A DNA stretch of 64,000 nt from positions 100,258 through 164,257 of the forward strand of contig WFMF01000404.1 of NCBI GenBank assembly GCA_011033025.1. Reading direction: 5' to 3'. The first letter of the stretch is position 1; every line of letters begins with the position of its first letter. Under the pieces are notes generated by a model, which was given only the letters and a program-made list of their open reading frames with translations, searched no databases and was not told the DNA's origin. Below, one piece after another: positions 27,027-40,400 of the stretch. Source of the stretch: Beroe forskalii (lineage: Eukaryota > Ctenophora > Nuda > Beroida > Beroidae). Made by a program: the position numbers and the translations under genes.

Positions 27027-29526
27027 GTTTATTAAAATATTAAATTCCGATATGAATTCACTTGCCTGACTCTACAGTAAGTCAATAAGAATATGGTTAT
27101 CAATCATTTGACAATCACAAGTTTCAAATGGAAATTGCACTCTAAGAGTGTATGTATCAAACTGCTTTGGGATGCAGGTTGATACATATGCAGCCACCTT
27201 CAGCTAATTTATTTACAAAATAAATTTCATACATGCTATTTAGCTATTTCACCTTCCCTATTGAGCTACTGAAGAAGGTACTGAGAAGAAAGTTGCTCCT
27301 GTCTCATACGAGGACTAAGAAATGCTGAATTACAGCCAGCAGGTAATATCATTCTCTATTTCTCAGTTGTAAAATTCTTGTGTTATTGAACAATGAACAT
27401 TCATGCATGGTTCCGGCCAGAAATAAATAAATAATTTAGTTTTTTGGGGCGTACAACTTTAGCTCCTGAAAATCAGAAAAGGATTACAGATATAAGGCTA
27501 TTTATTTTCAAGCCATTCATGAAAGACCAACCGAAGTACCTAAATGATGCACTAGTCACTTCAGAATTTTGCAATAACCCCTTTTTGTATGTCTATGTTG
27601 GAGCAAATTAACGTTTTCTATGCTTAAGAACTGCCTCCTTTTTTACTCATAAATCGCCATAAAGGTCTCTCGTCTGACCGACCAAGTGGTAAATCTGGTC
27701 ATAGCCATGGTCTATGACGTGGTCTATGTGCATATGATTCTATTTGAATTTGTAATAAACGCGGTTATTGCGATTCTTTTGAGCACAAAACGGACTCATT
27801 ACGACCTTCCTGGACCGAGATACGAAAAATCAAGCAAGTAAATAAACCTGAAAGGGACGTAGCGGACATGGTCTTGTCGGCTGTCACCCAAAAGCTAAGT
27901 TGTCGCAACCGATAACGATCGATTCTTCAAGGTGTAAAGAATTTCTGAATTTAAAACTGTCCAGAAATAAATTTAGCACGGGTTGCTAATGGATGAACCA
28001 GTTTTCAAACAAAAACTTTCATCTTGAGAGCCAATATGGCAGCGTGGAGCACACCCCCTATCATTATTCGAAGCACAACTTAGCAAATCTTATGGAAAGC
28101 CCAAAAAAGGGGATCATTTGGATTGTACAGGCCCTTATTGGCTCTTAAGGAAAAAAACGATTTTGAGATTTTTTTTTCCAAAGGGCCCAGTTAAAAAAAG
28201 GCTAGTAAAAGTGGGGCCAATTAAATTAAAGGCTACAGATGATTTAGGTCAGATGAAGCTTTTATCACTTGGCTTCTGTACTGTAAAACTCATTTGACTG
28301 ATTTGGGTTCTTTGATGCCTTTTTCTTAGTATAAGTTGGGTTTCGTGGCTATTTTTGGGCAAAAATTTCTTGGTTTGGCAACTGCTTTAACAATTTTTGC
28401 CCAAGGAGCCGGCTGAAAAAAGGGCCAGTTAAAAATGGCCGGCTAAATAAAGGCCAATAAGGTATATAGATTGTAATTGCATCTCACAAGGCAAGAAATA
28501 CCAGTTAGACCCTTGATTTTATTTTTCGAGTAAGATTTTCCAGATAACAGGTTTGCCAATATGACATTCAAGATATGTAATATTTGTCAAGATATGTAGT
28601 ACCTGTTCTTAAGATGATATAAGATCACTCAAGCCATGAATATGTATGGGAATTGGGTTTTTGCATCCGATTTTACATCCGATTTGGCTCATATTTCAGT
28701 ACAAAAGAGGGCAATTTAGAAACTGTAACGCCCTCATTTAGTCTTTTATATCATGTAACACTTAGTCAATTTAGTCCAGTAGTTTTCTGGGTCCTATAAC
28801 CGTTTCCAGAAAACAGCTTTCTTCCCAAAACTGCTCCGACTAGAATTTTTCGCAGCTTCTGAGTCATATTTTAAATTCACTTTAAGGGTTTCTATAACTG
28901 ATTTATGAAAATTGCTGCTTCTGAGACATATTTACAAACTCCTAATTCCTATATACCGCTTTTATGAAAATTGAAGACAAAATGATATTATATTTTAGAG
29001 AAAAGTAAATTGCTAGATGACTGTATAGTAACCAAATAATTCAAAAATTAATATTACGATGCAAATGACAGCAGTCGTTCACAGACGCAATAAGCCTTCC
29101 ATGTGCCCTGATTATTGGCTAGTGGTGACCGATTATAAATTGACTAATAACGAGGCCTGATTTGAGAGCCAGATTTGATTGATTGAAACCACCCCCGTGG
29201 GGCGTTGGCTCTTTTATGGGCAGAACAGAGAAAATTATATTATAATAAATAAGCTAAAGAACTCACAAATCTTTCCAAATCCTAAAAATCTAAAATTCTC
29301 TCTAAATAACTTTTCACACTCAAACCTTCGAAATATTGATGCGAAAACAATGAATTTTGTGTGTGATCAACATTTGGAAAAACTTGAATCACCTAAAAAT
29401 AACGAAAACTAAATAATTTGTGAGCTAAGGATGAAGTATGACGATTGAAAACTAGCCACCATCACCAACAGTCCTCCTTTTCCTAGATACGATAGTCCCG
29501 TCCCGAATCACATGAAACCAGTGAGG
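27027..29526. other. No gene seen; dispersed repeats
   Basis: Holds a second CCTTATTGG-type MITE (28131-28465). A dispersed repeat near 27750-27830 shares ATAAAC, then GGTTATTGCG and TACGACC, with the sequence at 63805-63885. The rest is AT-rich without recognisable exons. Confidence 0.5.
28131..28465. mobile_element. Second member of the CCTTATTGG MITE family
   Basis: The right end TAAATAAAGGCCAATAAGG is identical to that of the 25.1-kb element; the left end (GGCCCTTATTGGCTCTTAAG) is worn. It contains the same GGCAAAAATTT/CCGGC subterminal motifs in diverged form. Confidence 0.7.
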
Positions 29527-29952
29527 CTACTCTGCAATCCTCTTCCGAAGTTCCACCACCAGCTGTCTTTGAGACCCTCGCTCCTCCTGTGACCTGTCCA
29601 GACACAGGATTACCCTCTCAAACCTTGCTGACTTCTTCAGCTCTGAACTTTTCCTTAAGATCTGTAGCGCTGCAGCCCCATTCCTCAACCTGAATTTGAC
29701 TGGTCTCGTTATCCCCGGTTTCTTCTTGCCAATCCGGACTCCTTCGAGTTTTATCTCTTCACCGAGCTTCTGGAACACTGCTCCACCTTTGTCTTCCAAC
29801 GCTTCGTTCTCAGACTATTCAAGACCGAAAATTAATACCTTTTTCGCCCGATATTCCTCCTCGATCACTGTCTTGACGGCCTTCTGGAGACACTTCTGAC
29901 TGAGAGGACTTCCCACAGCTGCACTGTATGACTTGATCTCACTGATAGTATC
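29527..29952 (-). pseudogene. Broken ORF1-like frame of a non-LTR retrotransposon
   Basis: The minus-strand frame reads KAVKTVIEEEYRAKKVLIFG, one in-frame TAG, then SENEALEDKGGAVF through RIGKKKPGITRPVKFRLRN and LDRSQEERGSQRQLVVELRK. The order 'IFGL, acidic linker, RIG+K..G.TRPVKV.L, DRS.EER..R..LV..L+' is typical of the short protein encoded beside the reverse transcriptase in many animal non-LTR retrotransposons. The internal stop and lack of a nearby reverse transcriptase mark it as a dead fragment. Identification is from remembered pattern. Confidence 0.65.
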
Positions 29953-29962
29953 AGACACTGCC

Positions 29963-30271
29963 TCACCTTACCACTCGTGCCCTTCTGATTTGAAAAGTAA
30001 CCAAAAATAAAATTTCCGCCGAGAGTCCACGGTGTTTGATCGGAGTTGGAGTAACCATGCCGTGTACACGTATATCATATGATTTGTCTTCCAACAATAA
30101 CCTTTTAACTATAGCGAAATCGTTAATAATCTGAGACCTTCCCTTTCGGCACTCCCCCATAGCATTAGCAGCTAACCGGTAGACTCTGCACGTCACCATC
30201 AAACTATCTAACGAGGCATATTGATCTGGACATCTGGTGCGAAATTTGAGGATTATCCGAGGAATCCCCAT
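29963..30271 (-). CDS. Unidentified 102-residue open frame
   Basis: Begins with ATG at 30271 and ends 10 bases before the retrotransposon remnant. The peptide is basic with a coherent composition, including DQYASLDSLMVTCRV and RVHGMVTPTPIKHRGLSAE. I do not recognise it. Its position next to the ORF1-like remnant on the same strand suggests another mobile-element fragment. It could also be a host exon, since BBS9 3' exons are missing in this direction, but the sequence does not match what I know of BBS9. Confidence 0.25.
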   Translation of the reverse strand: MGIPRIILKFRTRCPDQYASLDSLMVTCRVYRLAANAMGECRKGRSQIINDFAIVKRLLLEDKSYDIRVHGMVTPTPIKHRGLSAEILFLVTFQIRRARVVR

Positions 30272-31454
30272 ATTCTCACACGACTAAAATTTCGCCTCAG
30301 ACCACAATAATCTTTCTCATATTGATCACTCCCTCGATTGTTTGGTGCAAGATTTTTGTGGGTTTTGAAAAAAGAACCCTTTTTCATCCATCGAAAATGT
30401 CAAACACCGCATATCTTTCCTATTTTGATATCCTTTGCACAGCCGTTTAGTCGCAATGAATATTCATAGATCCAATTTGAATTTCTAATGGGTATCCGGC
30501 GATAGCATATAAGTAAGTCATGAGCCACCTACTTGTTCTCGGTCCACTATTCTTCCATGCATCTTACGAATCATTAAATACTCTTACTTACTTTAACAAC
30601 CCCGCCCTCCCATGATTAACCCTAGAACCGTAATTAAATGGAAATTATAATCGGTTATCATTTTGCAGTTTGCTGATTGTTTGAAGGTCATTGTTCAATT
30701 CGTTTATCTAAGGAGTAAATGAAGACACAAATTTCATGATATTCATATCCGCCAATTTTGGAGTATGAAAATTTAATGGGGCTAACAAGGGCATCCAAGA
30801 ATCAGGTGCGACGTCACATAAATTGCCGGTTATATTGCCTCGTGCAGTTGACTTGCTCTTTGACTCTACCTTGCTCCTAGGACTCGTTCCCATTCAGGTG
30901 GACCTCCGAGCTGACCTGATTGGATCTCTTGTAGATCCATCCCCCGTTTAGTAGTAGACTCTACCTTGCTCTTTGACTCTACCTATTCAGGTGGACCTCT
31001 GACTATTGCCTCCTGCAGTTGACTTGCTCTTTGACTCTGATTCTGGATCGACTATTGGAACCAACTGATTCTTCGCAAAACTGCTTCTAAAGTTCCTTTT
31101 GCACGCAGTCTGTTTTATATATTAGGTTGTGTGTATACATACGATTACAAATCACCGGAGTAAAAAAGTGAAAGCATTACGCAATTAACGTGTGCATGTC
31201 TCTCGATTACCTTAGTGCTTGATAAAGTCTAAAAACTTTCTATATACATTCTATCGAAAGCACATCAAATAGCGCGGGCCTTATTAATAACTATCGTGAG
31301 CCCTCCGTCAATAGAGGAGGAGCGACGTGTACACAGAGCTCCCAAAACTTCGAAAACCCAATGCAGGGCATGATTTCAAGATTTAAAAAAGAGGCAAAAA
31401 AGGGCGCCCTGCGAAGAAAAGGGCAAATTGGTACCCACGTCTGCGCACATTTAC
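30272..31454. other. No exon seen; internal duplication
   Basis: A duplicated block near 30838-31043 (GCAGTTGACTTGCTCTTTGA with CAGGTGGACCTC) includes the motif GGATCTCTTGTAGATCCAT. That motif resembles GGATCTCTTGGAGATACGTC near 51000, so a dispersed repeat is present. Later BBS9 exons would be expected leftwards of 31455 but I do not see them. Confidence 0.45.
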
Positions 31455-34400
31455 TTCTGTGAGTTCTTGGCTGCGAGCACGGTAATAACCTCCCCGGACA
31501 CACACTTGAAGGCGATACAGCTGCTTTGTCCGCCTTCTGCCTCGCAGTTCAGTTCGGAGAAGAGGTCTAGTAGGTTCACCACCGGCTTGTTGGTTTCTAT
31601 CGTTATCTGAAAGAGAGTCATTAAAACATCGTTATAAACAGTGCAATAAACAGCGTTATAAACAGTGTTATGAACAGTGTTATATACAGCGTTATAAACA
31701 GCGTTATAAACAGTGTTATAAACAGTGTTTTAGACATAAACACTAAAGACAGTAAAGAGGCGTGGTTTGTCGTTCTAAAACTTGAGATCTTGCATATATT
31801 AGGTGTTACATAACACTATATTGAGGGAAGACGATAGTTAGGCCTGTAAAACTAGTTTAAGTCTGCACAATCTAAAGTTTGTGACCCTCAACTAATACCC
31901 TCTGACTTACTTGTTATACCATTATCTTACCTATAGAGTATAGGTGTTACATACCACCATACAATACTATAAAACAGTGAGGCCACAATAAAACTGCCAC
32001 ACAATATGGAGACGAACCCGAAACTCCAATATTTGCTGCAGCGTGATAGAAGATCTGTTTTAAAAGTCCATCCAAACTTAAGTTTTTATGATATAAAGTT
32101 AAACGTCTGAAATGGTCGGAAAATCAAAAAGCACAAGGCTAAAATCGGCTCGATATACTGTCCGCCGTTACTATGGTAACGCGCGTAAACTAACATGTAC
32201 AAAAATAATTAATTACTTACGTTTTTCGTCCATTTCATGTCTTTTAATGTGAAATGAATTTTCGAATTGGCTTTACTAATTTATTTTATTGAATTTCTTG
32301 AAAAAAGTGGTTCTACAGAAAATTGAAAACTCTGAAATTATCGATGTATTACTATTATCTTCAGGTTTTCTAACATTCTCAGGTAATCTTACATCTTCAA
32401 TTAACGATATGCCATACACCCGATCTACATTTTTTGATTGACTTTTTTAATTACTTTGGATTGTGTTGTTCAAAATTTGCGAACGAGGTGCCACGTATCG
32501 GCGCCGAGTGAGCTTTGTATTATAATTTTTTTATAATTTTTTATAATTTTTTATAATTTTTATAATTTTTATAATTTTTTATAATTTTCTATAATTTTTA
32601 AATAATTCTTTTATATGTATTTGAAAAAAGTGAGTTGTGTATTTTACTATTTCACTGTCAATTGCCAGGTTTCACAACACTTCAATGAGACACATGAGCT
32701 GATTGTTTAAAAGTACATTCAGAACATCTTCAGTGCAACATAGGTGCAGATGATATATCTTTGCAGTTCCCGAGAAATTTCTTGCAGTTTTGTTTCAATA
32801 TTAGTATAAATGGCAGGGGTCTGGGGGCGCAGCTCCCAGGAGCCATAGGTTCCGAACATGAATAAATTGATTGAAACCATGATTTCATTTTCTACTAAAA
32901 AATTTTCCCAAAACCAAAAAGGATTTGGTTGTGATGGTCCGCGGCGGTTTTAAGGCGTTCTTTACTGTAAAACCCATGATATGAGAAAGAACGCGACGGT
33001 TAAAACTGCTGCAACGTCACTTATAAAATATACAGCATTCACGTAACTTTAATGCGTCAAAAAAGTGCCGTTGCGGCAGTTTTAACCGTCGCGTTCTTTC
33101 TCATATCATGGGTTTTACAGTAAAGAACGCCTTAAAACCGCCGCGGACCATCACAACCAAATCCTTTTTGGTTTTGGGAAAAAATATCACCCTTTTTCTG
33201 TGCCCAGATATTGAAATTTGGTGTCAAATCGCGCGTAAAAAATTCGCGTTACCTAGCATTACTGATGACGTCACAAATACGTCATAAAATTTGATAAGCT
33301 ATCTAAAACCCATTCATCTGCACACTTGGGACTATGATCGACAACATATCCAAAGATGAAGTTCTGGGATGGTCCCGTTCTCTCTCCACTAGCTTCAACG
33401 TTTTTGCCATTTTTTGGGATTATTTTCGTGCAAAAGTGTTTCAAACAATCGCATATATCTCAATGATGCCGGACAGTCCAGAACTTTTCAACCACATTTT
33501 TCAAAAGTACATTAAATTTCCTTTTAACGCCAGCAGGAGCATTTTTTCCTATCTCAAAAGCTTCATACCGAAAAATTGCGTTGAAAACCGCCTATTTTTG
33601 GGAAAATCGACATTTCAAATTCATTGTTTTGTGACGTCATTATGACGTCATTATCATGACGTAAAATAGTTTTGAAGGTCATTTTTAGCAAGTTCTATCT
33701 TTCTTCTTTCCAACGCTGGGTCGATGAGCTCTGTATCTTTTACGGTTCCCGAGATATAGCTGTTTAAAGAGGGTATACTTCGTGCACTAAAAAAGTCTCT
33801 CGTATATGTATGTCTATTTTTTCCCAAAACCAAAAAGGATTTGGTTGTGATGGTCCGCGGCGGTTTTAAGGCGTTCTTTACTGTAAAACCCATGATATGA
33901 GAAAGAACGCGACGGTTAAAACTGCCGCAACGGCACTTTTTTGACGCATTAAAGTTACGTGAATGCTGTATATTTTATAAGTGACGTTGCAGCAGTTTTA
34001 ACCGTCGCGTTCTTTCTCATATCATGGGTTTTACAGTAAAGAACGCCTTAAAACCGCCGCGGACCATCACAACCAAATCCTTTTTGGTTTTGGGAAAAAA
34101 TATCACCCTTTTTCTGTGCCCAGATATTGAAATTTGGTGTCAAATCCCGCGTAAAAAATTCGCGTTACCTAGCATTAATGATGACGTCACAAATACGTCA
34201 TAAAATTTGATAAGCTATCTAAAACCCATTCATCTGCACACTTGGGACTATGATCGACAACATATCCAAAGATGAAGTTCTGGGATGGTCCCGTTTTCTC
34301 TCCACTAGCTTCAACGTTTTTGCCATTTTTTGGGATTTTTTTCGTGCAAAAGTGTTTCAAACAATCGCATATATCTCAATGATGCCGGACAGTCCAGAAC

Positions 34401-37400
34401 TTTTCAACCACATTTTTCAAAAGTACATTAAATTTCCTTTTTACGCCAGCAGGAGCATTTTTTCCTATCTCAAAAGCTTCATACCGAAAAATTGCGTTGA
34501 AAAACGCCTATTTTTGGGAAAATCGACATTTCAAATTCATTGTTTTGTGACGTCATTATGACGTCATTATCATGACGTAAAATAGTTTTGAAGGTCATTT
34601 TCAGCAAGTTCTATCTTTCTTCTTTCCAACGCTGGTTCGATGAGCTCTGTATCATTTATGGTGCCCGAGATATAGCTGTTTAAAGAGGGTATACTTCGTG
34701 CACTAAAAAAGTCTCTCGTATATGTATGTCTATTTTTTCCCAAAACCAAAAAGGATTTGGTTGTGATGGTCCGCGGCGGTTTTAAGGCGTTCTTTACTGT
34801 AAAACCCATGATATGAGAAAGAACGCGACGGTTAAAACTGCTGCAACGTCACTTATAAAATATACAGCATTCACGTAACTTTAATGCGTCAAAAAAGTGC
34901 CGTTGCGGCAGTTTTAACCGTCGCGTTCTTTCTCATATCATGGGTTTTACAGTAAAGAACGCCTTAAAACCGCCGCGGACCATCACAACCAAATCCTTTT
35001 TGGTTTTGGGAAAAAATATCACCCTTTTTCTGTGCCCAGATATTGAAATTTGGTGTCAAATCGCGCGTAAAAAATTCGCGTTACCTAGCATTACTGATGA
35101 CGTCACAAGTACGTCATAAAATTTGATAAGCTATCTAAAACCCATTCATCTGCACACTTGGGACTATGATCGACAACATATCCAAAGATGAAGTTCTGGG
35201 ATGGTCCCGTTCTCTCTCCACTAGCTTCAACGTTTTTGCCATTTTTTGGGATTATTTTCGTGCAAAAGTGTTTCAAACAATCGCATATATCTCAATGATG
35301 CCGGACAGTCCAGAACTTTTCAACCACATTTTTCAAAAGTACATTAAATTTCCTTTTTACGCCAGCAGGAGCATTTTTTCATATCTCAAAAGCTTCATAC
35401 CGAAAAATTGCGTTGAAAAACGCCTATTTTTGGGAAAATCGACATTTCAAATTCATTGTTTTGTGACGTCATTATGACGTCATTATCATGACGTAAAATA
35501 GTTTTGAAGGTCATTTTCAGCAAGTTCTATCTTTCTTCTTTCCAACGCTGGTTCGATGAGCTCTGTATCATTTATGGTGTCCGAGATATAGCTGTTTAAA
35601 GAGGGTATACTTCGTGCACTAAAAAAGTCTCTCGTATATGTATATCTATTTTTTCCCAAAACCAAAAAGGATTTGGTTGTGATGGTCCGCGGCGGTTTTA
35701 AGGCGTTCTTTACTGTAAAACCCATGATATGAGAAAGAACGCGACGGTTAAAACTGCCGCAACGGCACTTTTTTGACGCATTAAAGTTACGTGAATGCTG
35801 TATATTTTATAAGTGACGTTGCAGCAGTTTTAACCGTCGCGTTCTTTCTCATATCATGGGTTTTACAGTAAAGAACGCCTTAAAACCGCCGCGGACCATC
35901 ACAACCAAATCCTTTTTGGTTTTGGGAAAAAATATCACCCTTTTTCTGTGCCCAGATATTGAAATTTGGTGTCAAATCGCGCGTAAAAAATTCGCGTTAC
36001 CTAGCATTACTGATGACGTCACAAATACGTCATAAAATTTGATAAGCTATCTAAAACCCATTCATCTGCACACTTGGGACTATGATCGACAACATATCCA
36101 AAGATGAAGTTCTGGGATGGTCCCGTTCTCTCTCCACTAGCTTCAACGTTTTTGCCATTTTTTGGGATTTTTTTCGTGCAAAAGTGTTTCAAACGATCGC
36201 ATATATCTCAATGATGCCGGACAGTCCAGAACTTTTCAACCACATTTTTCAAAAGTACATTAAATTTCCTTTTTACGCCAGCAGGAGCATTTTTTCATAT
36301 CTCAAAAGCTTCATACCGAAAAATTGCGTTGAAAAACGCCTATTTTTGGGAAAATTGACATTTCAAATTCATTGTTTTGTGACGTCATTATGACGTCATT
36401 ATCATGACGTAAAATAGTTTTGAAGGTCATTTTTAGCAAGTTCTATCTTTCTTCTTTCCAACGCTGGGTCGATGAGCTCTGTATCATTTATGGTGTCCGA
36501 GATATAGCTGTTTAAAGAGGGTATACTTCGTGCACTAAAAAAGTCTCTCGTATATGTATGTCTATTTTTTCCCAAAACCAAAAAGGATTTGGTTGTGATG
36601 GTCCGCGGCGGTTTTAAGGCGTTCTTTACTGTAAAACCCATGATATGAGAAAGAACGCGACGGTTAAAACTGCTGCAACGTCACTTATAAAATATACAGC
36701 ATTCACGTAACTTTAATGCGTCAAAAAAGTGCCGTTGCGGCAGTTTTAACCGTCGCGTTCTTTCTCATATCATGGGTTTTACAGTAAAGAACGCCTTAAA
36801 ACCGCCGCGGACCATCACAACCAAATCCTTTTTGGTTTTGGGAAAAAATATCACCCTTTTTCTGTGCCCAGATATTGAAATTTGGTGTCAAATCGCGCGT
36901 AAAAAATTCACGTTACCAAGTATTACTGATGACGTCACAATAACGTCATAAAATTAGATAAGCTATCTGAAACCCATTCATCTGCAATCTTGGGACTATG
37001 ACCGACAACATATCCAAAGATGAAGTTCCGGGATGGTCCCGTTTTTTCTGCACAAGCAGCAACGTTTTTGCTATTTTTTGGGATTTTTTTCGTGCAAATG
37101 TGTTTCAAACAATCGCATATATCTCAACGATGCCGGACAGTTCAGAACTTTTCAACCACATTTTTCAAAAGTACATTAAATTTCCTTTCTACGCCAGCAA
37201 GAGCATTTTTTCCTATCTCGAAAGCTTCATACCGAAAAATAATGTTGAAAAACGCCTATTTTTGGGAAAATCGACATGTCAAATTCCTTGTTTTGTGACG
37301 TCATTATGACGTCATTATCATGACGTAAAATAGTTTTTAAGGTCACTAACTGCAAGTTCTATCTCTCTACTTTACAACGCTGGGTCGATGAGCTCTGTAT

Positions 37401-40400
37401 CTTTTATGGTTCCCGAGATATCGCCGTTTAAATAGGGTATACTTCTCGCACTAAAGCGTCATCTCTCGTATATGTATATACCTCTATATATCTATATGTA
37501 TGTATATATATATGTATGTATATATATGGTCGTAACCCAATTTAACAAGAACACCCTCGATTTTTGGCATATTCAAGTTATAATAACTCGGTCATTTTTC
37601 ATCCGATTGACCTGAATTTTGACAGTTGCACCTTGACCCCTAAACATATGATGTTCAAATTTTAGTGCGATTTCGGCAACGGGAACTTGCTCAAATTTCA
37701 ACGTGAAATATGGTGAATCCATGAAAACATATAGTTGGGGCCATGGGGGCAAAGTTAAGAAAACTCACTCCTGATGCTCGGAGGCTCGTGTACTGTTAGA
37801 ATAGTTGTCCACGCTGCCCTCGGACCCTTCGGGTCCTTGGTTGCGCTGGGCCTTCGGCCCTCGCACTGTTAGGTCCGCGACCCTTTCTTTCGGACCCTTC
37901 GGCCTGGCCTGGCCCTCGCACTCAGGCCGTCTTCGCCCTCACACTGTCGCGGGGCCAGCCCCCTGATATGTCTCTATCAGGGGCTGGCAAGCCCCCCGCG
38001 GCGGTTTAGAGAGCCCGAGGGGCCCGAAGGGCCCGAGGGCGAGCATTGGACGGCGAACCCACAGTGCGAGGGCCGAAGGCCCGAGCTGGTGAGCCTGAGG
38101 ACCCGAAGGGTCCGAGGGCGAGCATTGGACGGCGATTCTAACGAGAGAGAAATCTCATGTATTTCCCCACATTTCACGAAGAAATTTGGGCAATTTCCCG
38201 ATATTGGATTTCCACCAAAATCGATACGTCGCTTCTTTGAGGGTCAAAGGCGCAAGTGTCAAAATTTCAGATCAATTGGATAAAAAATGACCAAGTTATA
38301 GCAACTTATTCACACCAAAATCGTACACGCGATGCGTACGCATCGCTGCTGCGCTTGCCAGCCCCAACTATATGTTTTCATGGATTCGCCGAATTTCAAA
38401 ATTTTTACGGTACGTTCCGACGATCAAATCAATTGAAAATTGAGTTTCCGCGCCTCGCTGTGCGCGCTCGGAGTTTAAAATTTGAGATCAATTCGTTCAG
38501 AAATGGCTGAGTTATAACTACTTGAAATCGCCAAATTGAGGGTGTTCTTGTTAAAAGGGTTACGACGCTGATACATATACGAGAGATGACGCTTTTAGTG
38601 CAAGAAGTATACCCTATTTAAACGGCCATATCTCGGGAACGGTAAAAGATACAGAGCTCATCGACCCAGCGTTGGAAAGTAGAAAGATAGAACTTGCAAA
38701 AAATGCCCTTAAAAACTATTTTACGTGTCACGATTTATGACGTCATAAATGACGTCACAAACTAAGAATTTCACATGTCGATTTTCCCAAAATAGGCGTT
38801 TTTTCAACGCAATTTTCGGTATGGAGCTGAGATAGGAAAAATGCTCCTCCTAGCGTGGAAAGGAAATTTAATGTACTTTTCAAAAAATGTGGTTGAAAAG
38901 TTCTAAGCTCACCAGCATCATTGAGATATATGCGATTGTTTGAAACACTTTGACACGAAAAAATCCCAAAAATGGCAAAACCAGAATCTAGTGGAGAGAA
39001 CGGGACAAGCCCAGAACTTCATCTTTGGATATGTTGTCGGTCATAGTCCCAATTGTGTTAATGAATGGGTCTCAGATAGCTTATCTAATTTTATGACGTA
39101 ATTGTGACGTCATCAGTAATGCTAGGTAACGCGAATTTTTACGCGCGATTTGACGCCAAATTTCAATATCCGGGCACAGAAAAAGGGTGATATTTTTTCC
39201 CAAACCAAAAAGGATTGGTTGTGATGAAAGGAATTTCGGCGTTTTACTGCAAAACCCATGATATGAGAAAGAACGCAACGGCCAAAACTGCCGCAACGGC
39301 ACTTTCTTGATGCATTAAAGTTACGTGAACGCTGTATAATATTGTGACGTTGCAGCAGTTTTATTAACCGTCGCGTTCTTTCTCATATCATGGGTTTTAC
39401 AGTAAAGAACGCCTTAAAACCGCCGCGGACCATCACAACCAAATCCTTTTTGGTTTTGGGAAAATATGTATATATATGGTCGTAACCCAATTCAACAAGA
39501 ACACCCTCGATTTTGGCAATATTCAAGTTGTAATAACTCGGCCATTTTTCATCCGATTGACCTGAAATTTTGACAGTTGCACCTTTGGCCTCTAAACATG
39601 CGATGCTCAAATTTTAGTGCGATATCGGCAACGGGAATTTACTCAAATTTCAACGTGAAATATAGCGAATCCATGAAAACATATAGTTGGGGGCTGGCAA
39701 GCAAGTTAATAAAACTCACTTCCGATGTCCGAAGCTCGATTACTGTAAGGATCGTTGTTCAATGCTCGCCTCGGACCCTCTTCGAGTCCTCCCGGAGGCT
39801 CGCGCTGGGGCCTTCGGCCCTCGCATTGTCAGGTCTGTTGTCCAATACTCACCCTCGGACCCTTCGGGTCCTCGGTTCGGGCCTTCGGCCCTCGCACTGT
39901 TAGGGACCGCCGTCAATGCTCGCCCTCGGGCCCTTCGGGCCCTCGGGCTCGCAAACCGCCGCGGGGGGCTTGCCAGCCCCCTGACAAAGACACCAAAAAT
40001 GTCTTAAAATATATTTTATTGTGCTGATGAAGAAACAAGCTGCAGTTTGAACCATAACTTTATTGAGAGGCCTTTCTTGAATGCTATGGCACTCGAAAAT
40101 TTATAAACTCCTTGACAACATTACAAAAAACTAAAATTCGCAGAATTTTTGTACATATATTTCTTAATTTGCTGCAAGTGCAACATCTACGAAAATTGCT
40201 CGACTATCTGACAAATTTTGCAGTTTGCTCAGGGAATTTGCAGTTCCCGTCAGGACCTCATGTCACCATATTCCATACTGTGGTGCAGTGCAACGATCAC
40301 ATTTGAAGCCCGCATTAACTCAGTAAGTTAATTTTATATGTGTTGTGTTGTAAGTTTTAAACTTATTATAATAGTTTAAAATATCAGATTCAGTAAATAA

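Noticed and set aside
29963..30271. BBS9 exon 9
   Set aside because: It begins at its own ATG rather than a splice acceptor, and only a few residues resemble the expected segment. Not convincing.
33334..37309. 103-codon plus-strand and 79-codon minus-strand frames in each 916-bp unit
   Set aside because: Substitutions between copies do not look protein-like, the frames overlap, and the minus frame lies mostly in the palindrome arm. Most likely non-coding.
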